A DNA stretch of 64,000 nucleotides, taken from positions 2,553,397 through 2,617,396 of the forward strand of contig JAREIK010002991.1 of NCBI GenBank assembly GCA_029783825.1. Reading direction: 5' to 3'. The notes beneath the pieces were generated by a model. The model saw nothing but the letters and a program-made list of their open reading frames with translations, was not told the origin of the DNA and did no database searches. The DNA is from Sapria himalayana (lineage: Eukaryota > Streptophyta > Magnoliopsida > Malpighiales > Rafflesiaceae). Shown one piece after another: positions 11,697-24,915 of the stretch (positions are counted from its first letter, which is position 1; each line of letters opens with the position of its first letter). Made by a program: the position numbers and the translations under genes.

Positions 11697-13250
11697 ACGA
11701 GTCCTTCTCCCAAAGAGTATTTTCCTCTAAAGATTTGGATGTATCTTCTTCAGGATGATAAAAAATAGATAATGTCTCAGTCAACTTGCACATTATTTTC
11801 TCCATCTTCAAAATCTTTTGTTGCATTTCTTCATCTCTTTTCAATATTTCAGTCTCTCTTTTTTTCAATTCTTCAATTTTCTTTTGTATCTCTTTATTCT
11901 TTTAGTGCATCTCCTTTTTTTTTCCTTTGCAATGTATCATGAATATCTTGCATCTCCTCGCACAACCTCTTATCAAATATATTATTATAATTAGAAGATT
12001 ATGAACAAGAACTCCAAATAGACCATGGATAAAATATAGATGCATGGGTACCTAGACCATACACTCACCATTTTTTCAGCTCCACTCAAACAACCTAAAA
12101 ATAAATATGTGCAATATCAATCTCTTATGCATCTGTAGAAGGATTTGTTAATTGTGAAGTAATTGTAGCTATATATTCTATAGCTTCCTATAATTATTAA
12201 AATACAACATAACGTATCAATTGCAATTGAAATATTAAAAGAAACCATCATCTTACTACTAAAAAATATTTAAAAAATGATTTTATTAATTATATTTAAC
12301 GAGTTAATAAAAAATAAATCATTAGTTATTGGTAAAAAAAATATATTTGAGTTTGCATTTTATTTACATTTAATGCAAAATAATAAATCTTAAATTTTTT
12401 TTATTTAATTATTTTCAATTATAAATTTAAACTGCAAGTACAAAAAGTGAACCTCACATTAAAATCATTTAAGCGATTGTCCATAGATGATCAATCATTC
12501 TTCTTGTGCATTTGCTTTAATATATTAAATGGTGTTCGTGGACGTCTCAATTTAGCCTCCTACAAATAAATATTATTTACTATTAAGGTACATCATTCAT
12601 TATGATATAGATATTATCCTTTTGATTATACAAATATAAATAATAATAATAAATAAATGATAGTTATACTAGATCTACCGAATGTCGGTAAGTCATCTTT
12701 GAATCTCCAATATGTTTTTAAGGTCTTAATCCCTCACCTACTTTTTCTGATCGATGATTGTGTGAGGTCACCTCGAACAATGCCTTAAAATCCTCATCAT
12801 TTTACTAATCTCACCACTTTATCCAAACACTAAGGGGACAAGACCTTGAACTCCTTCACCTACTTCACCTACATAATTTTAAAAATTGTGATATATTTAT
12901 TATTTGCATTCGCATATCATTTTATATTTAATTTAAATGAAAAAAAAGAAATATGAAAAAAAATGAATATAGTAATTTAAGAATATTATATATTATTTAT
13001 TGTCAATTATGGTCTGAATGAAGATTTTCTCATTACTTAGCATGTAAATTAAGGATTGAAAATATTTTGTGGGTGTCGTTGCTGTAGTACCAATGAATGT
13101 CCCTCCTAAGATAGGTCGACTGGAACTATCATCATATTCTGGTAAAGAATGAGAGGAATATGGAATATCTATGGTAGTAAATCTGTGTATGTCACGATGA
13201 GGTAATGCCAAAGTTTTCTCCGTATGTATATGAGAATATAGAAATACATT
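11697..13250 (-). pseudogene. CACTA-A Ptta/En/Spm-type transposase gene remnant
   Basis: From the start side: an open frame at 13211-12993 (RDIHRFTTIDIPYSSHSLPEY..., shared with copies B and C); a region about 12850-12560 that matches copies B and C across the plant transposase (Ptta/En/Spm family) domain; and a C-terminal coiled coil at about 11930-11700 (KKIEELKKRETEILKRDEEM..KMEKIM) ending ...KDS and a stop. This second CACTA gene encodes a DNA-binding accessory protein in intact elements. Frames are interrupted and intron borders are not determinable here. Confidence 0.7.
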
Positions 13251-13557
13251 TATAGTGTTATAGTCATTGAATACATGAAGATTTCTTCCTCCACAAACTA
13301 TTTGTTGACTTCCTCTGCTCCTCCCTACACTTGGGATCCTCGGCCACTTGAATGATTACCTCTCATACCTAAATCAAGTTACATAAATATTGAAATATAA
13401 AGAGGTAATACAAATATTATATGAAGTATCATAATAACATAATTTAATGATACATACATTGACATTAGAAAAAGTAATTAAAATAATTTAATTTAACATT
13501 CACTTTTTAACAATTACAAAATAAGAATGAGAAAATAACATGACAATCAATAAATTT

Positions 13558-14230
13558 CTAGTCATCATCAAAACTTTCTAATAAATCATCTCTATCTATA
13601 TAATCATTGTCATTTGATTCTGCAATTAATTGCTCCTCATTATTTAATTTAACATTGTCATCATCAATGTTCAAATAATTTTCACATTCACCAAGTAAAG
13701 TTTGAAGGCCATCATATGCCCCAAAAATGACTGAATGAACTTCCACATTATTTTCTTGAAATACTCATACACGTGATGAAGTGACCATAATATCCTTTTC
13801 AATAATTTCAATAATTGATCTAGGTTTTATTTTATAAATTACCCACCAGTGAAACATATTTTTTTTGTGGTTTGATAAATGGTGTAATATACTTGTTCAG
13901 CTTGTACTACAAAAATAAATAGCTTGTACTTACAATAAAATTTATTATAGTGCACATTAAAAAAGTTGTATTGATGATAAATTATAGTACCCATATTTGG
14001 AATTGGAATAAACTATTCATACTTAAATAGAATAGTCCTCTTAATTTGTAATGCAGGATACTTCACGTATAGAATATTAAACAAGCAACCATGAAAATCA
14101 ATAGTACATATAGTATAGTTATACTCCTTAATGCAATTATCACAGTTCATTGCAGCTCTATTTGAACTAGGTTTCAAAGTGTAAAATTTATATCTATTAT
14201 TATAATATATAAGATACATCTGTAAACTTC
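13558..14230 (-). pseudogene. CACTA-A tnp2 C-terminal remnant (DUF4216 and acidic tail)
   Basis: The frame at 14219-14013 matches the DUF4216 region of CACTA tnp2 proteins (DFHGCLFNILYVKYPALQIKRTILFKYE, where families read 'd..YGvl.dI.el.Y.....vvLFkC.W'). The frame at 13746-13558 holds the acidic tail (NYLNIDDDN...DRDDLLESFDDD), which recurs in copies B and C. The catalytic TNP2 domain that should precede these is absent. Confidence 0.7.
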
Positions 14231-14900
14231 ATAATGGTCCTTTTGTAAGATTCTTCATTTGTTTGTAACATATATTTGATAAAGAAAATTATACCAATAA
14301 ATTAACAAAGGACAAAATTATACATAGATGATGTTGCACGCAATTGTTTTGAACCATAAATGATAAAATATATACTGACATATTTTTCAAATCAATTTGC
14401 AAAATTTTTTTCAAGCTTTAAACCAATTGATTCATCATCAATATGAGGTTATCTTTGCCATAATTCATGAGAAAATATTCTTCAAAAACAAAATTGAAGA
14501 TATTTTGATTAATTAAAATGTTATATCACATACAATGACAAAAAAATGAGAATATAAAATTATGATAAATCTTGCTCAGTATAAAGTGTAGCTTCCTCAT
14601 AATTCAACAAAATATATGTGTACACAGCACGATACTCTAAGTCATCCAAAAAATATCTTTATATTACTTTACCATACAATCTGCCCCCTTGACTAAAAAT
14701 AGAAAACATATCATTTTTATTTGATCCATCTCCCTACCATATATATTATTTGGTGACAATATTTTATGCCAATTATATAATTATGGCAGAAAGTTATATA
14801 AAGTCATATTATTTCTCATTTTATGACTTAATTACACATTTTAAGGACATATAGATTAGTTTTGGCATCCATTCTTGAATGAAATTCTACATAATTAGTT

Positions 14901-17900
14901 ATAAAAATCTTCATATGTAATATATTATATCACCTTGTTGATATAATTATTTTACCATACAATATATTTTTCTTTATAAAACTTTTTTTGAGTTTCAGCC
15001 ACACTAGCTCATTGACACTTTAATATCTTTGATATTAATTTTTAATCATAGTAGTCAAATATCTCACTTGTACTAAAAGCTGAGATATTCTTTAGTGCCA
15101 TGATATTTTCTAGCGCCATGATATTCTTTTTCTGAATCCATAGATAATATGGAAAAAGTTATAATGATTCTCTAGTGATATAACTTTTGGCTAGATAGAG
15201 TTATAAAGACCATTTACTTGAGCCATTACTATTTCCATCACCATTACTTTTTGCTTTAGAGATAAGGCCAAATCCATGGTTATTCTCAACTTTGCAACAT
15301 TAGTTATAGAAGATAAATACATGAGTTGGGGTCAATCTCAGTAGTACAACTTTGTGTTATATAAAGTTATAAATATATTAGTCATGATTATTCTCAGCAC
15401 TGTGATTTTGGATTATATAAGAAAAATGTACGAGTGATTATCATTCATAGTATATTGGTAGTCTAATAAAAGATAGAGACTGAATCTTTAGTCATCTATA
15501 ATACCAATACTTTGTATTAAAGAGATGTGAGGCTAAAGCTGTGATTATTTCTCAATGATGTAACTTCCCACTAGAAAACTCACCTACACATTAGAGTATA
15601 AAAGTTGGATATGAAAAATATAAAGAGGGAGATAGAAAGAAAATTGAAAAAGCAAGAATACCACCATAGAGAAGTCATGAAGCCAAAAAAAAATAGGATG
15701 GATCCAAGAGCAAGGAGGAATGCAATGCATAAGCATAAACTCCTAAAAAGGTGGGCATGAATTCTAACCCCCTTAGAAGCAAATATGAGGCATACTAAAC
15801 AAGAATTATAGGTTTAGGATTTAAAATTTTAGATTATCCTGAGGGCTATCATTGGGAATCTAAAATTTTACCAGATAAATTTTGAATTAACTAATGTGAA
15901 TTCTTTATCAATGTCAGACTAAATTGCATTCTATAATCAATATATTTTGTTATGTGTAAATGATATAAAATTGATGAATATCATGTTTGGTTTGTATTAT
16001 AGTCTAGTTATTGATAAATATGATGTTTATTTAGAACTAAAATTAGAGTTTTACTATTATTAGGTTTATGTGTGTTATCATTGTGGATGATGATGGGTAA
16101 GCCACAAGGCATATTCATGCATAATGGTATGAATGAAATGAAACCCCTTTTAATCATGATGTGAAAGATAAACCTATATTTCAAACCCTAAAATTGAGGT
16201 AAGTTGAATTATTGTGAGTTTCGTGTTTATGAAGTCAAATGTATAAATATTTTTATAAGTTTATCCAATGTATATATATTAGATGAACTACCTCTTAATT
16301 GATATGAGTATCGTATAGAATATTTTTTTAAGAGTTTTATCTTAGGTGCGTGAGTCATGTATTATTGTCATGTTTGGTGATAAGTAAATCATGAGATATA
16401 TATGAGAGGAGGCCACTCTTAAGATAGTGATAGCCTTATGAACTACTTTCTATCATATGATTGCCACCAAAAAGATTTGAGAGAAGATATATATTAATTG
16501 TCATGAGTATGACACTTATAAAGTCAAAAATATAAATACTTTTAATATATTATTAGTTCATGTTTTTATGATATATGAGATCAGATAATATGAATGCATA
16601 TATGAAACAACCATTAAGGATAGTTGATGAGTTGCCTAAAAGGTATGAACTTGAGACAGACCCTCAAAAAGAGATAATTTATTATTTTGATAATAAAGTA
16701 CCAAGATGATAACTATGAGTAGACTATAATTAGGGATAACTTAATAGGTCATAACCATCTTATATACTAGTAGAGTATTATGCAATTTATATAATAGTTT
16801 GGTCTTGAATGTTTAACAAAGCATAATAACAATTATATAATTTAGACATGTCATTATGCATAATAAAATAGACTAACCCTAGAATCTAAAAGTCATACCA
16901 AAAACTCTATTTCATTTTTATGACTAGAGTATAAGTTGACCAACTATTGGTCAATAAAATTGTCTACACAATCCTTATAAAATTGATATCTAGTTGAAAG
17001 TCTATTTTATTACTTGTTTAACCTACTATATGCTTGTTGAAGTATTGGATGAAACACCATTGCTTAATCATAAATATTGAGCATCATAACAAAGTCACAA
17101 CGATTAATATACCTCAACTTAGGATATTCAAATATTTATTAATCTCACGTATAGAGATTAGAAGAGCTATTACTTTTATTCAAAATATATGAGTATTTCT
17201 TATGACATAGCTATCACCATCTATTAAGATTGACACCCATGTATCAATATTTTCATGAAAATCTTATATTACTAAATTATTATTATTGACATATCTCACG
17301 TATTTAAATTTCATGCAAAATATGTGAAAAGTTATCTTCTAGATTTTTTAATTCTTAATGAACAAACTAATTTCTAAGAACAAAACCTTAATTCTAGTCA
17401 ATTTTACTTATTATTTGCCTTATATTGGCCCCTAATTAAGGTTGATTCCATGACACATATGTTTTGAATGCATAACAATCTTTTTTTGCCCTTCTTTTTT
17501 CTTTATCTTTAAGTGTAGCTTATGTGCTTCAAGAATCCAAGCACTACTTAAAGTTGAATGTCATAGTATAAAGTTGAAATCATGACTCTAGCATCTCTAT
17601 GAATCCTCTTTGGAACAAAATATTTCAATCATTATGAATGATCATGACAAATGCTTATCTTTATATAATACAATTGTCATGATGTCGATGAGTAGTCACA
17701 TCTTTGGTATTGGTTTATTTATGTAACATACCACAAAGATAAGATTGATAAAACTAAGTCTATTAGCTCTACAATATAATGTCATGATATTTAGATTTTT
17801 GTCCGTGAATTTGGTATTGGCTTAATAGAAGAAATTTCATTGCACTGTAAATACTATGTCTAAATTATTACTTTATAAAACAATCATTTATGGCAAAAAA

Positions 17901-18379
17901 TAAAACTACAACCTATATATGTTGATGTTTTGATTTTATTTGAATAAATCGAGACTATAATATGTCTCATGACTATTTGGACCATTGAGATACATAGTTA
18001 TTATGGTGTAAAAAAAATATCACACCATCAAATGGTTTATAGCTAGTATGGCTATATAACTCCAAGAAATTATAATGCCCTTGATGATTGTATTTCATAC
18101 CATTACTATTTTGATAGTTTTATGGGCAACAAATAAAGTTACAACTACTCAAGGCTATTATGAAGGATATATATAAATCATGATAAAAGAATTATCACAA
18201 ATCTATATGAAATCTCTCTTCTATAAGTGTTTCTCCATTGATTCCAATAATTTCACTAAAATTCTCTATGATTTCATAAATTTATATATACGAGTCACTA
18301 ATATTCATCGTTTCCATATTTTAATGCCAAAATCATACCATTAATTTGGTATTTTGAATACCAAATAAAGATAAAGAAT
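14901..18379. other. AT-rich intergenic DNA, no gene seen
   Basis: About 3.4 kb with no domain I recognise on either strand. Short phrases recur ('gccatgatatt' at 15098 and 15116; 'agtcatgattattctcag' style phrases at 15270-15430), which suggests very old repeats. Confidence 0.5.
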
Positions 18380-18990
18380 AAAAAAATAAAATAAGAAGAA
18401 CAAAAAGATGGACAAGAAGAGGAAAGAAGAAGAAAAAAAAGAAAAATAATAATAATAAATATGATAAAAAGAGAAAAAAAAAGAAGAGGAAAAAAAAGGG
18501 GAAAAAGATAAAAGAATAAAGAAGAATAAAAACAAGTAGAAAAAATATAAAAAAAATAATAAAAAGTAGAAGAAAAAAGAGAAGAATGAGGATAAGAAGC
18601 TAAAGAAAATGATGATGATGATGATTATGATTATGATTGAGAAGAATAAAAAGAAGAACATAATGGAGGAAGATGAGTAAATGAAGAAGAAGAATTTGAA
18701 GAAAATAATTAACAAGATGAATAAGAAGAAGTGGTTGATGAATAAAAAAAGAAGTAATAAAAGTACTGGTAACAATAGTAGTAAATGAATAAGTTGAAGA
18801 GGAGGAGAAATATGAAGTCGAATAAAAATTAAAAAAAAATAATTAGAATAAGAAGAAGAAGAACAATAAGAAGAACATATAGAAAATTAGGGGATAAGGA
18901 AGAGGATTAGAAGAAGAAATAGCAAAAGCAAAAGCAAAAGCAATGGTAGAAAAAGAAGAAGAAGACTAATAACATGAAGAAGAAGAAAAA
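18380..18990. repeat. Purine-rich (GAA/AAG/AAT) tract, about 600 bp
   Basis: The + strand is almost only A and G with scattered T: runs of gaagaa, aaaaag, ataataat and gatgatgat. The long minus-strand open frame here is phenylalanine/serine/isoleucine low-complexity translation, not a gene. Such homopurine tracts can form triplex DNA. Confidence 0.85.
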
Positions 18991-19929
18991 TATGAATTTA
19001 TTCACTAAAACTCAAGTTCAATATAACAAATTATTTATTTATTTAAATCATGAATTTAAACTTTCCCAAAATTAAATTCGAATTTAAATAATAACTAATT
19101 ATTATTTTTAATTTAAAATAATCTCATCATTTTAAAGTACTACAGATAGTGAAAAACCATAATCGTTATTATTCATTCTTAATATGCGAATTAACATTGG
19201 CAGTAGTCCTAAATCATATTTTAATCGTACAAGTCATAAGTGGCATCTAGCAAGATATTATGACTACCCAAGTTAAATGAAAAGATAATGATTTGAGACA
19301 ACCTTAATAAAGCTAATGACATATAATCTTTTTGTCTCATGATATCTTGATAGAATATAATGCATGAACAAAGTGAACATTATATCATTCTATCTTTGAT
19401 TACTTGAAACCCAATTAGATTGACTAAACAAATGATATTGATCTACATCAATTCATTTGAGCATGACCATGCATTTCTCAGTCTCAATTATCGAGGGGAC
19501 CCAAAGATATTTATCTTATAATAAGAGGGATAAATTTCATCTTAATCGCTCATATCTCATTACATAATTCTTATTATGTTCATGTATTACCTTTATAGTC
19601 ATCTGATTAAATACAATATTTGATTATATCAAAATATAATATTCCTTATATTGAGAACTATAGTGATCTCATGTCAAAGGATATAATAACATAAATACTA
19701 GAGATTAACTTATGATTTTGATCCATATATTAATCTAAGTAAATGGGACAATAGGTTCAAAATCTATTAAAATAAAAAAAAGTTCACCTTCAAATGAATA
19801 TACTCGATATGCATGAATGACAATATTTAAAAAAAAAATCTCAAATTTTTTAATTAAATTTTATTTAAAAATAAAAATTCAATTGTTTGTAACATTAAAA
19901 CATTAGGATGTAATAATATTTAAATTCTA
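18991..19929. other. Intergenic DNA, possibly an old LTR
   Basis: No gene. The phrase block about 19480-19700 ('ggggacccaaagatat', 'agagggataaat', 'tgatctcatgtcaaagg') reminds me of LTR-type repeats seen in other plant genomes, but no second LTR or internal region is present in the window. Confidence 0.3.
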
Positions 19930-20330
19930 AGAATCTTATAGACACGAAGATACGACACGATATGATATGGTGTATTTCAAAAAGTCATGATACGGATATG
20001 AAATAATAAGAATTAAGATAAAAAATTAATTATCCTTATTTATTTATATTATTTAGATTATTTATTTAAAAAAAATGCATCCCCACACCAACTATTCCAG
20101 GTTTTAAATCACCCCCCCCCCCCCAACTAGCTTCGAAATCTTCTCACCCCCATGTCCGTGTTCAATCTTCTCAAAGTTGTGTTAGACACGTATTCAAAGC
20201 TTTGACATGCAATTTAGGGCAACGATACGTCACATGGCATATTGGGCCCGTGTCTAGCTGGTATCCATGTATCCAAGGGTCCGACACACAAACACTCCTA
20301 TTCATTGTAGTATCCATGCTTCATAGCTTA
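19930..20330. repeat. Dispersed repeat, copy 2
   Basis: Diverged copy of 850-1370, sharing the cytosine-rich middle (a run of 14 C at about 20111) and the end 'gtatccatgcttcatag'. Non-coding. Confidence 0.5.
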
Positions 20331-20839
20331 AATTTATTTCATTAAATTGAAATTGTCTCTTTACGATCATACCTTTTCCGATAAACCTATTCTACTCCAG
20401 ATCTTTCAATCTTATAGAAGAAGTTATTCAAGTATCCAAAAAATGATACAAATATTACTCTCCTCTCAACAAGAAAATAATTATTGATAGTAAGAGCATC
20501 TATAAAAGGCTCAATAAACCCATTTTTTCGCTAATTTAAAGAGTTTATATCTAAAAATCCCCTCCAACGAGCTAGCGAATTGGATATGCCGAAGAGTTTC
20601 AAATTGGATATGCCGAAGAGTTTCGATTTCTTCAATTCCATGCATGAGCATAATTTTAGTGGTTTTCGTAATCGATCAAAATACCACTGGATCCACTTGT
20701 ATTCAAGATAAAGCCCAATGTCCGAGCAATAGATTATGCCATGTTAATTTGAGTAAGGGTTTAAACCCTAGCACGGGGGCATTCAAATCCTCCACCCTCG
20801 AAGAAAAATGAAACAACCACCCAGCCGGATATACGTGTT
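20331..20839. other. Intergenic DNA upstream of the PPR pseudogene
   Basis: Contains a short direct duplication (ggatatgccgaagagtttc at about 20582 and 20608). No domain recognised; it may include decayed former N-terminal coding sequence. Confidence 0.35.
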
Positions 20840-21500
20840 GTCGTTTGATATTGAACCAGGGTGAGAGAGGAGATGTCAAGGAAATGGCCAGAGTTTGTCA
20901 ATTGAAGTCAGGAGAAGAGTTTCCATATGTGGAATCCACGCTCATTTCGCTAATCAACTCTCTTATTAGACATGGCAGAGTAGTTGAAGCGGTGCGCATT
21001 CTGATTAACACCAATGGGGTCGGTCCCAAGCCTTTGATTGCTGTATTTAATTATGTATTGGGAGCTCATGTACACTAGAGAAGAAAATTTCAGGAGGATG
21101 TCTTTGTGTTCAAAGAGATGATTAAAGTAGGAGTCATACCAGTAGTTGGCACTCTGAATTATCTAGTGGCAACTGTGAGAAATAGCTAATTCAATGTGCG
21201 AGAAGATCTTTCACGAAATAAAAGATGTTCATGGCGTTCACCCTGGTCTAGAGCACTGTTTTTCAATGGTTGATCTGTTGGGTCTATAAGAAAGAATAAG
21301 AGAGACAAAAGAATTCATCTATATGTCACCTATTGAGCGAAACAATTCTATTTGTGTTGCACTACTAGGTACTTATTGTTTTGACGAAAGAAGTACATAC
21401 ATAGCTAGACATGAATCCAAAAGCTCCTTGAACTTACCACGATAACTCTTTTGCCCATATAGTGATTTGTAATGCGTATGCAGCAAATGGGTAATTTAGA
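20840..21500 (+). pseudogene. Pentatricopeptide-repeat (PPR) pseudogene
   Basis: The open part (20845-21078; it opens with TTG, so no real start is shown) reads as PPR helices: ESTLISLINSLIRHGRVVEAVRILI and FNYVLGA. After a stop, VFVFKEMIKVGVIPVVGTLNYLV (about 21105-21170) is another repeat. About 21215-21480, in another frame, GVHPGLEHCFSMVDLLG, then a stop, then KEFIYMSP, VALLGTY and a vestigial NAYAANG, match the E-motif end of PLS-class proteins ('YGi.P.leHY.cMVDLLGRag.l.eA..fi..MP'). PPR proteins bind organellar RNA; this copy has stops and shifts and is not functional. It may be a chimera of P-class and E-class parts, or simply a degraded single gene. Confidence 0.6.
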
Positions 21501-22929
21501 TATGGTGATGACACAGCTAGACAATTTGTAGTGAGTTAGACTATTGCAAATATTAGTTTATAAAATTGCAAATGACATGGGCATTATATGTAGCACTTTA
21601 AATATTAATTTTGAAAATTTATTAAAGTTAGTTGAAGTGGATAGCTAAAATAGATAGTATATTTGGAGTTACCTTTAAAAAGTAGGTTAGTTAAAATAAA
21701 TAATACACTATTTTATTATATTTTGAGTAGCTATTGTTGGAGATGCTCTAACGCATCTTTCTTTTACTATATTTGGAGTAATTATTTTTTATGCAGATAA
21801 TTTATAACTTTCATAAGTGAGCCAACTTTATCTTGGTTTCAAAATCTCTAACAAAAACCAAATAATTGTTTTAATGGTATGGTATGACAAAAACTAAACA
21901 TCAACCAGCATTACTCTTGAACAAGTATTTATGCACAGTATGGAAAAACTAAACATTATCTCCCTCCAAAATGCTAAAATCAATGAATGGGGAATCAATA
22001 TAAAGTAAAATATTCTGGTAGGCCATGCAATAGACTAAGTCTTATGATGCGGTTGACATTCTTTAAATCTTTGAAAACCCCCTTTAGCCTAGCACCAATT
22101 TCTTTGAATTTGTATCCCAAGTTGTCAACCAATTTGGGGCAATTTTAAGGAGGGAAAATATTTTTAAATTTCTAGAAACAATGTCCAGGTAGATAAGAAG
22201 TCATGATAACTAGTACTGTAGTATATCAAAGAGGGAAATAGTTAGAATAATTGATATTGATAAGCCTAGCAAGGGAAATGAACAAATGTGTCACAGTCAT
22301 CGAACACAATGAGGAGAAGATCATCCTCAAATGACTCCCCTCAACATAAATTTAGTTTTATTAAAATTTTCTCATTGATCCAGTGGGTATTAGGGTTCTG
22401 GTAGCTGGATCCCATCCATTTGCATCCCCAAGGCAATACATCAGAAACCTCATAATCCATATTGAAAAGCTTATTCAAGATAAGACACCTACGATAATAC
22501 ATTGTAGATAATTGCAAAGTAATGGTCCTCATCTTGAAAATTTAAATAATCTTGTCAAATGATACATTTATACTAATAGAGTCTTGCTCAATATTAAAAT
22601 ATACACATTAGAGATTTGTTACCATTACTTGTGGCAGGGGGTTTGACGCGAGCAACTACCACAAGATCTTGAACATATGCCATATAAAATACTATTTTAT
22701 AGATGAAGATAAAAGATTTAACATCCAAATGATCTAACACTAACAAATTAGGTAGATAGCCAACTGTAAGATGTTCTTATACTCATTGTGTTAGCGAGTT
22801 TGATATAAGTTAGGTGATCATTGCTTAGAGTAATGTCAGAAACTTATTATAATTGTTCGTATTTAGACAAATGAAACACTCTATGAAGATACTAACAACC
22901 CCAATAAAAATTCTCATAGGATTCAATAT
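21501..22929. other. AT-rich intergenic DNA, no gene seen
   Basis: No recognisable domain. The short minus-strand open frame at 22532-22341 has no family features and is probably chance. Confidence 0.45.
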
Positions 22930-23410
22930 AACTATAACTATAACTTGGGAGATGTCTTTTTTCCTGTATTGATCAACCCAACCTCATGGTCATCAAGCTT
23001 CGCACTGGTGCTGAACCTTGATGCATATGATTTCATAATAGGTAAGGATAGTTACATAGATGGAGGGCATGTGAGAAGCAACAAACTAGAAGTGGTTGAA
23101 ATACGTTATCTTAGTGCCAAAGAACATGATAAAATGGAGGGCATGTGTTGATTACAGAAATTTAAGCAAAACATGTCCTAATATGCTCCTTTATCTCGTG
23201 CACATTTAAATTTGTGGGTGCCATTACTAGTCACGATAGATTATCCTTCCATGATATCTTCTTTGGCTACCATCAAATCCTCATATTTTTTTATTTTTTT
23301 TTTGATATAGAGAAAAATTCTTTCATTACATCCATTGGATTGTTAGCTTATAATGTAATTCCATTTGGCTTATTAGACATTGCTTCCATCTATGGACAGT
23401 TTGGTTATGA
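22930..23410 (+). pseudogene. Ty3/gypsy reverse transcriptase remnant
   Basis: At about 23132-23200 the frame gives WRACVDYRNLSKTCPN, the gypsy RT block 'WR.CVDYr.LNk.cpk'. After a frameshift the next open frame (about 23214-23400) gives SFHDIFFGYHQILI, EKNSFITSIGLLAYNVIPFGL, the 'fsg YhQI....d.ekTsFiT..G.y.y.vMPFGL' blocks. Upstream sequence 22945-23130 is open but I do not recognise it. No LTRs are visible. Confidence 0.75.
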
Positions 23411-24153
23411 AAATATCCAAGCCAGCTCCAAATAAAATCCATAGAAATACATTTAGGCAACATACTTGCGAAAAGAATTCACTCATAAAGCATTACAATC
23501 TAGGGTTTTATCTACTTAAGTGTAGAATCTAAAGACAAATCTACCACCTATATTAACAACCAACAATAAGATAGTTCTAATGGCAAAGAATAAAAATACT
23601 CTTATCTTGGGGTCACAAGTTTGATCCTCATGAATGTCAGAATATGCTTTCCCAGTGTAGATATCATTTGATCCCTAATGAAATCATCATTTTCATGTTT
23701 TACTGATACATATCAATCTCATGGGAGTCAACGTTCAAAGCCATGCATGATAATGATTTTACTTTTTAAAAATATCATAATGTTTATGTCTCACTTAATC
23801 AATTTTATTATAATTTGGCATTGCTACATAATATTAAATAACAAAGCAAATTCATGTTCAATTAATTTTCTTATTATTTTAATTGATGGCATAATTTTAT
23901 TATTATTTATGGGTCAATACTATATATATATATATATATATTATTTTTAGGTAAAGATTGAGTGAATAATATAATAAAAATTAGTAATATGTATTTCACG
24001 TCTATCTATAAAAATGAAAATAGGAAATGGCACGAAGGGTTTGATCGGAACATGGTTGGTGTTTCGTTTCTCCTTCGTGGTTGATGAAATTAGAAGAAAG
24101 ATTCCAGTTCTGAAACAAATCGGCACTAGAAGAGAAACCAATTAACCAGCTAA
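23411..24153. other. Intergenic, 3' side of the NHL gene
   Basis: AT-rich, with a (TA)n microsatellite at 23920-23941. No other gene seen. Confidence 0.5.
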
Positions 24154-24915
24154 TCAAACCAAGCCCACGTTGTAGCTATACGTCGTGGACAAGATGCGAG
24201 CCTTCTTCGTCGGCGAGAGGTTATCGACGACAAGAGAGCAATTAACATAAACCACAACTTCCCTCAACGGGAAATCCCGAACCACCACGGAGACGGGAGC
24301 CCTCACCATGACGAGAAGGGGAACCCGACCTGTATCCTGGTTCTGCAATAGCGCCTCCTGGAGGCCAGACCCGAACTCGCTCTTCCCCTTTAATACAATG
24401 CTCATTACAGTCGTGTTCTTCCGGGGCTGGTGGTACGCTGGAAGCTCGCCGGAGCAGAGAGTCGAGTCTGAGTACGTCACCACGATCGCGCTGTCCTTGC
24501 CATACGTGAACCCAATGTTCTCGTTTGGGTTTTCAGATTTGACCGTCACGACGAACTCGGAATAGAGACTGAAATCGGAATCGACGTTGAACGAGTTCAC
24601 TTTGAAATCATTGACGTTGTACACCGGTAATTGTGGTTGAAGAATGGAGTAGAGGAGAACGAGGAGGCTGGCAAGGAGAATGGTGAGCACCACCCAGAAG
24701 CAGAAGCAGAAGCACACGCATCGGCGATAGCGACCACGGCTGTCAGATTGGCGGGTCGGGTGGTACATCGCAATGGAGCTCCGGTGAGGTGGAGGCCGCA
24801 GGGGCCCAGAATTGCCTGTGTTGTTCAGCATCACATATTTCGATTGATGCTGATGCGATGGTGGCGCCGGTGACGGTGGCTCTGTGGGATGGACTCTGTG
24901 GTTAGCATAGTCCAT
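24154..24915 (-). CDS. NDR1/HIN1-like (NHL) LEA_2 membrane protein
   Basis: Intact single-exon gene for a 253-residue protein starting at the ATG of MDYANHRV (24915); the codon before it is GTG. Order of parts: a proline/serine-rich cytosolic N-terminus (about residues 10-50), a basic patch (RGRYRR, about 60-65), one membrane segment (about 67-93: CFCFCFWVVLTILLASLLVLLYS), then a LEA_2 domain with the family phrases VYNVNDFKVNSFNVD, KSENPNENIGFTYG, ELPAYHQPRKNTT and VNCSLVVD. Length and layout are those of plant NHL proteins, single-pass plasma-membrane proteins related to NDR1 that take part in pathogen or stress responses in studied members. Closest to the NHL6-like group from memory; subgroup is uncertain. 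Coding DNA is GC-rich against AT-rich flanks. A decayed repeat block begins about 200 bp upstream of the start. Confidence 0.93.
   Translation of the reverse strand: MDYANHRVHPTEPPSPAPPSHQHQSKYVMLNNTGNSGPLRPPPHRSSIAMYHPTRQSDSRGRYRRCVCFCFCFWVVLTILLASLLVLLYSILQPQLPVYNVNDFKVNSFNVDSDFSLYSEFVVTVKSENPNENIGFTYGKDSAIVVTYSDSTLCSGELPAYHQPRKNTTVMSIVLKGKSEFGSGLQEALLQNQDTGRVPLLVMVRAPVSVVVRDFPLREVVVYVNCSLVVDNLSPTKKARILSTTYSYNVGLV

Larger units (their letters stand above)
11071..14900 (-). mobile_element. CACTA (En/Spm) element, copy A, 5' truncated
   Basis: One end is a canonical CACTACAAGAAAT terminus (11071). Coding remnants are on the minus strand: a tnp2-type gene (DUF4216 and acidic tail) upstream of a Ptta/En/Spm-type gene. 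Homology with copy B stops near 14900; the TNP2 catalytic region and the other terminus are not visible. Subterminal DNA (11090-11400) carries repeated words such as gatttcgtc, tgtgacagaatc and aaattaggaatg. Confidence 0.85.

Noticed and set aside
18341..18775. 144-codon open frame, minus strand
   Set aside because: It is the translation of a purine-rich repeat (Phe/Ser/Ile/Leu only) and shows no domain.
24308..24873. Two + strand open frames opposite the NHL gene
   Set aside because: They are antisense shadows of a GC-rich coding region; the minus-strand frame carries all the LEA_2 motifs.
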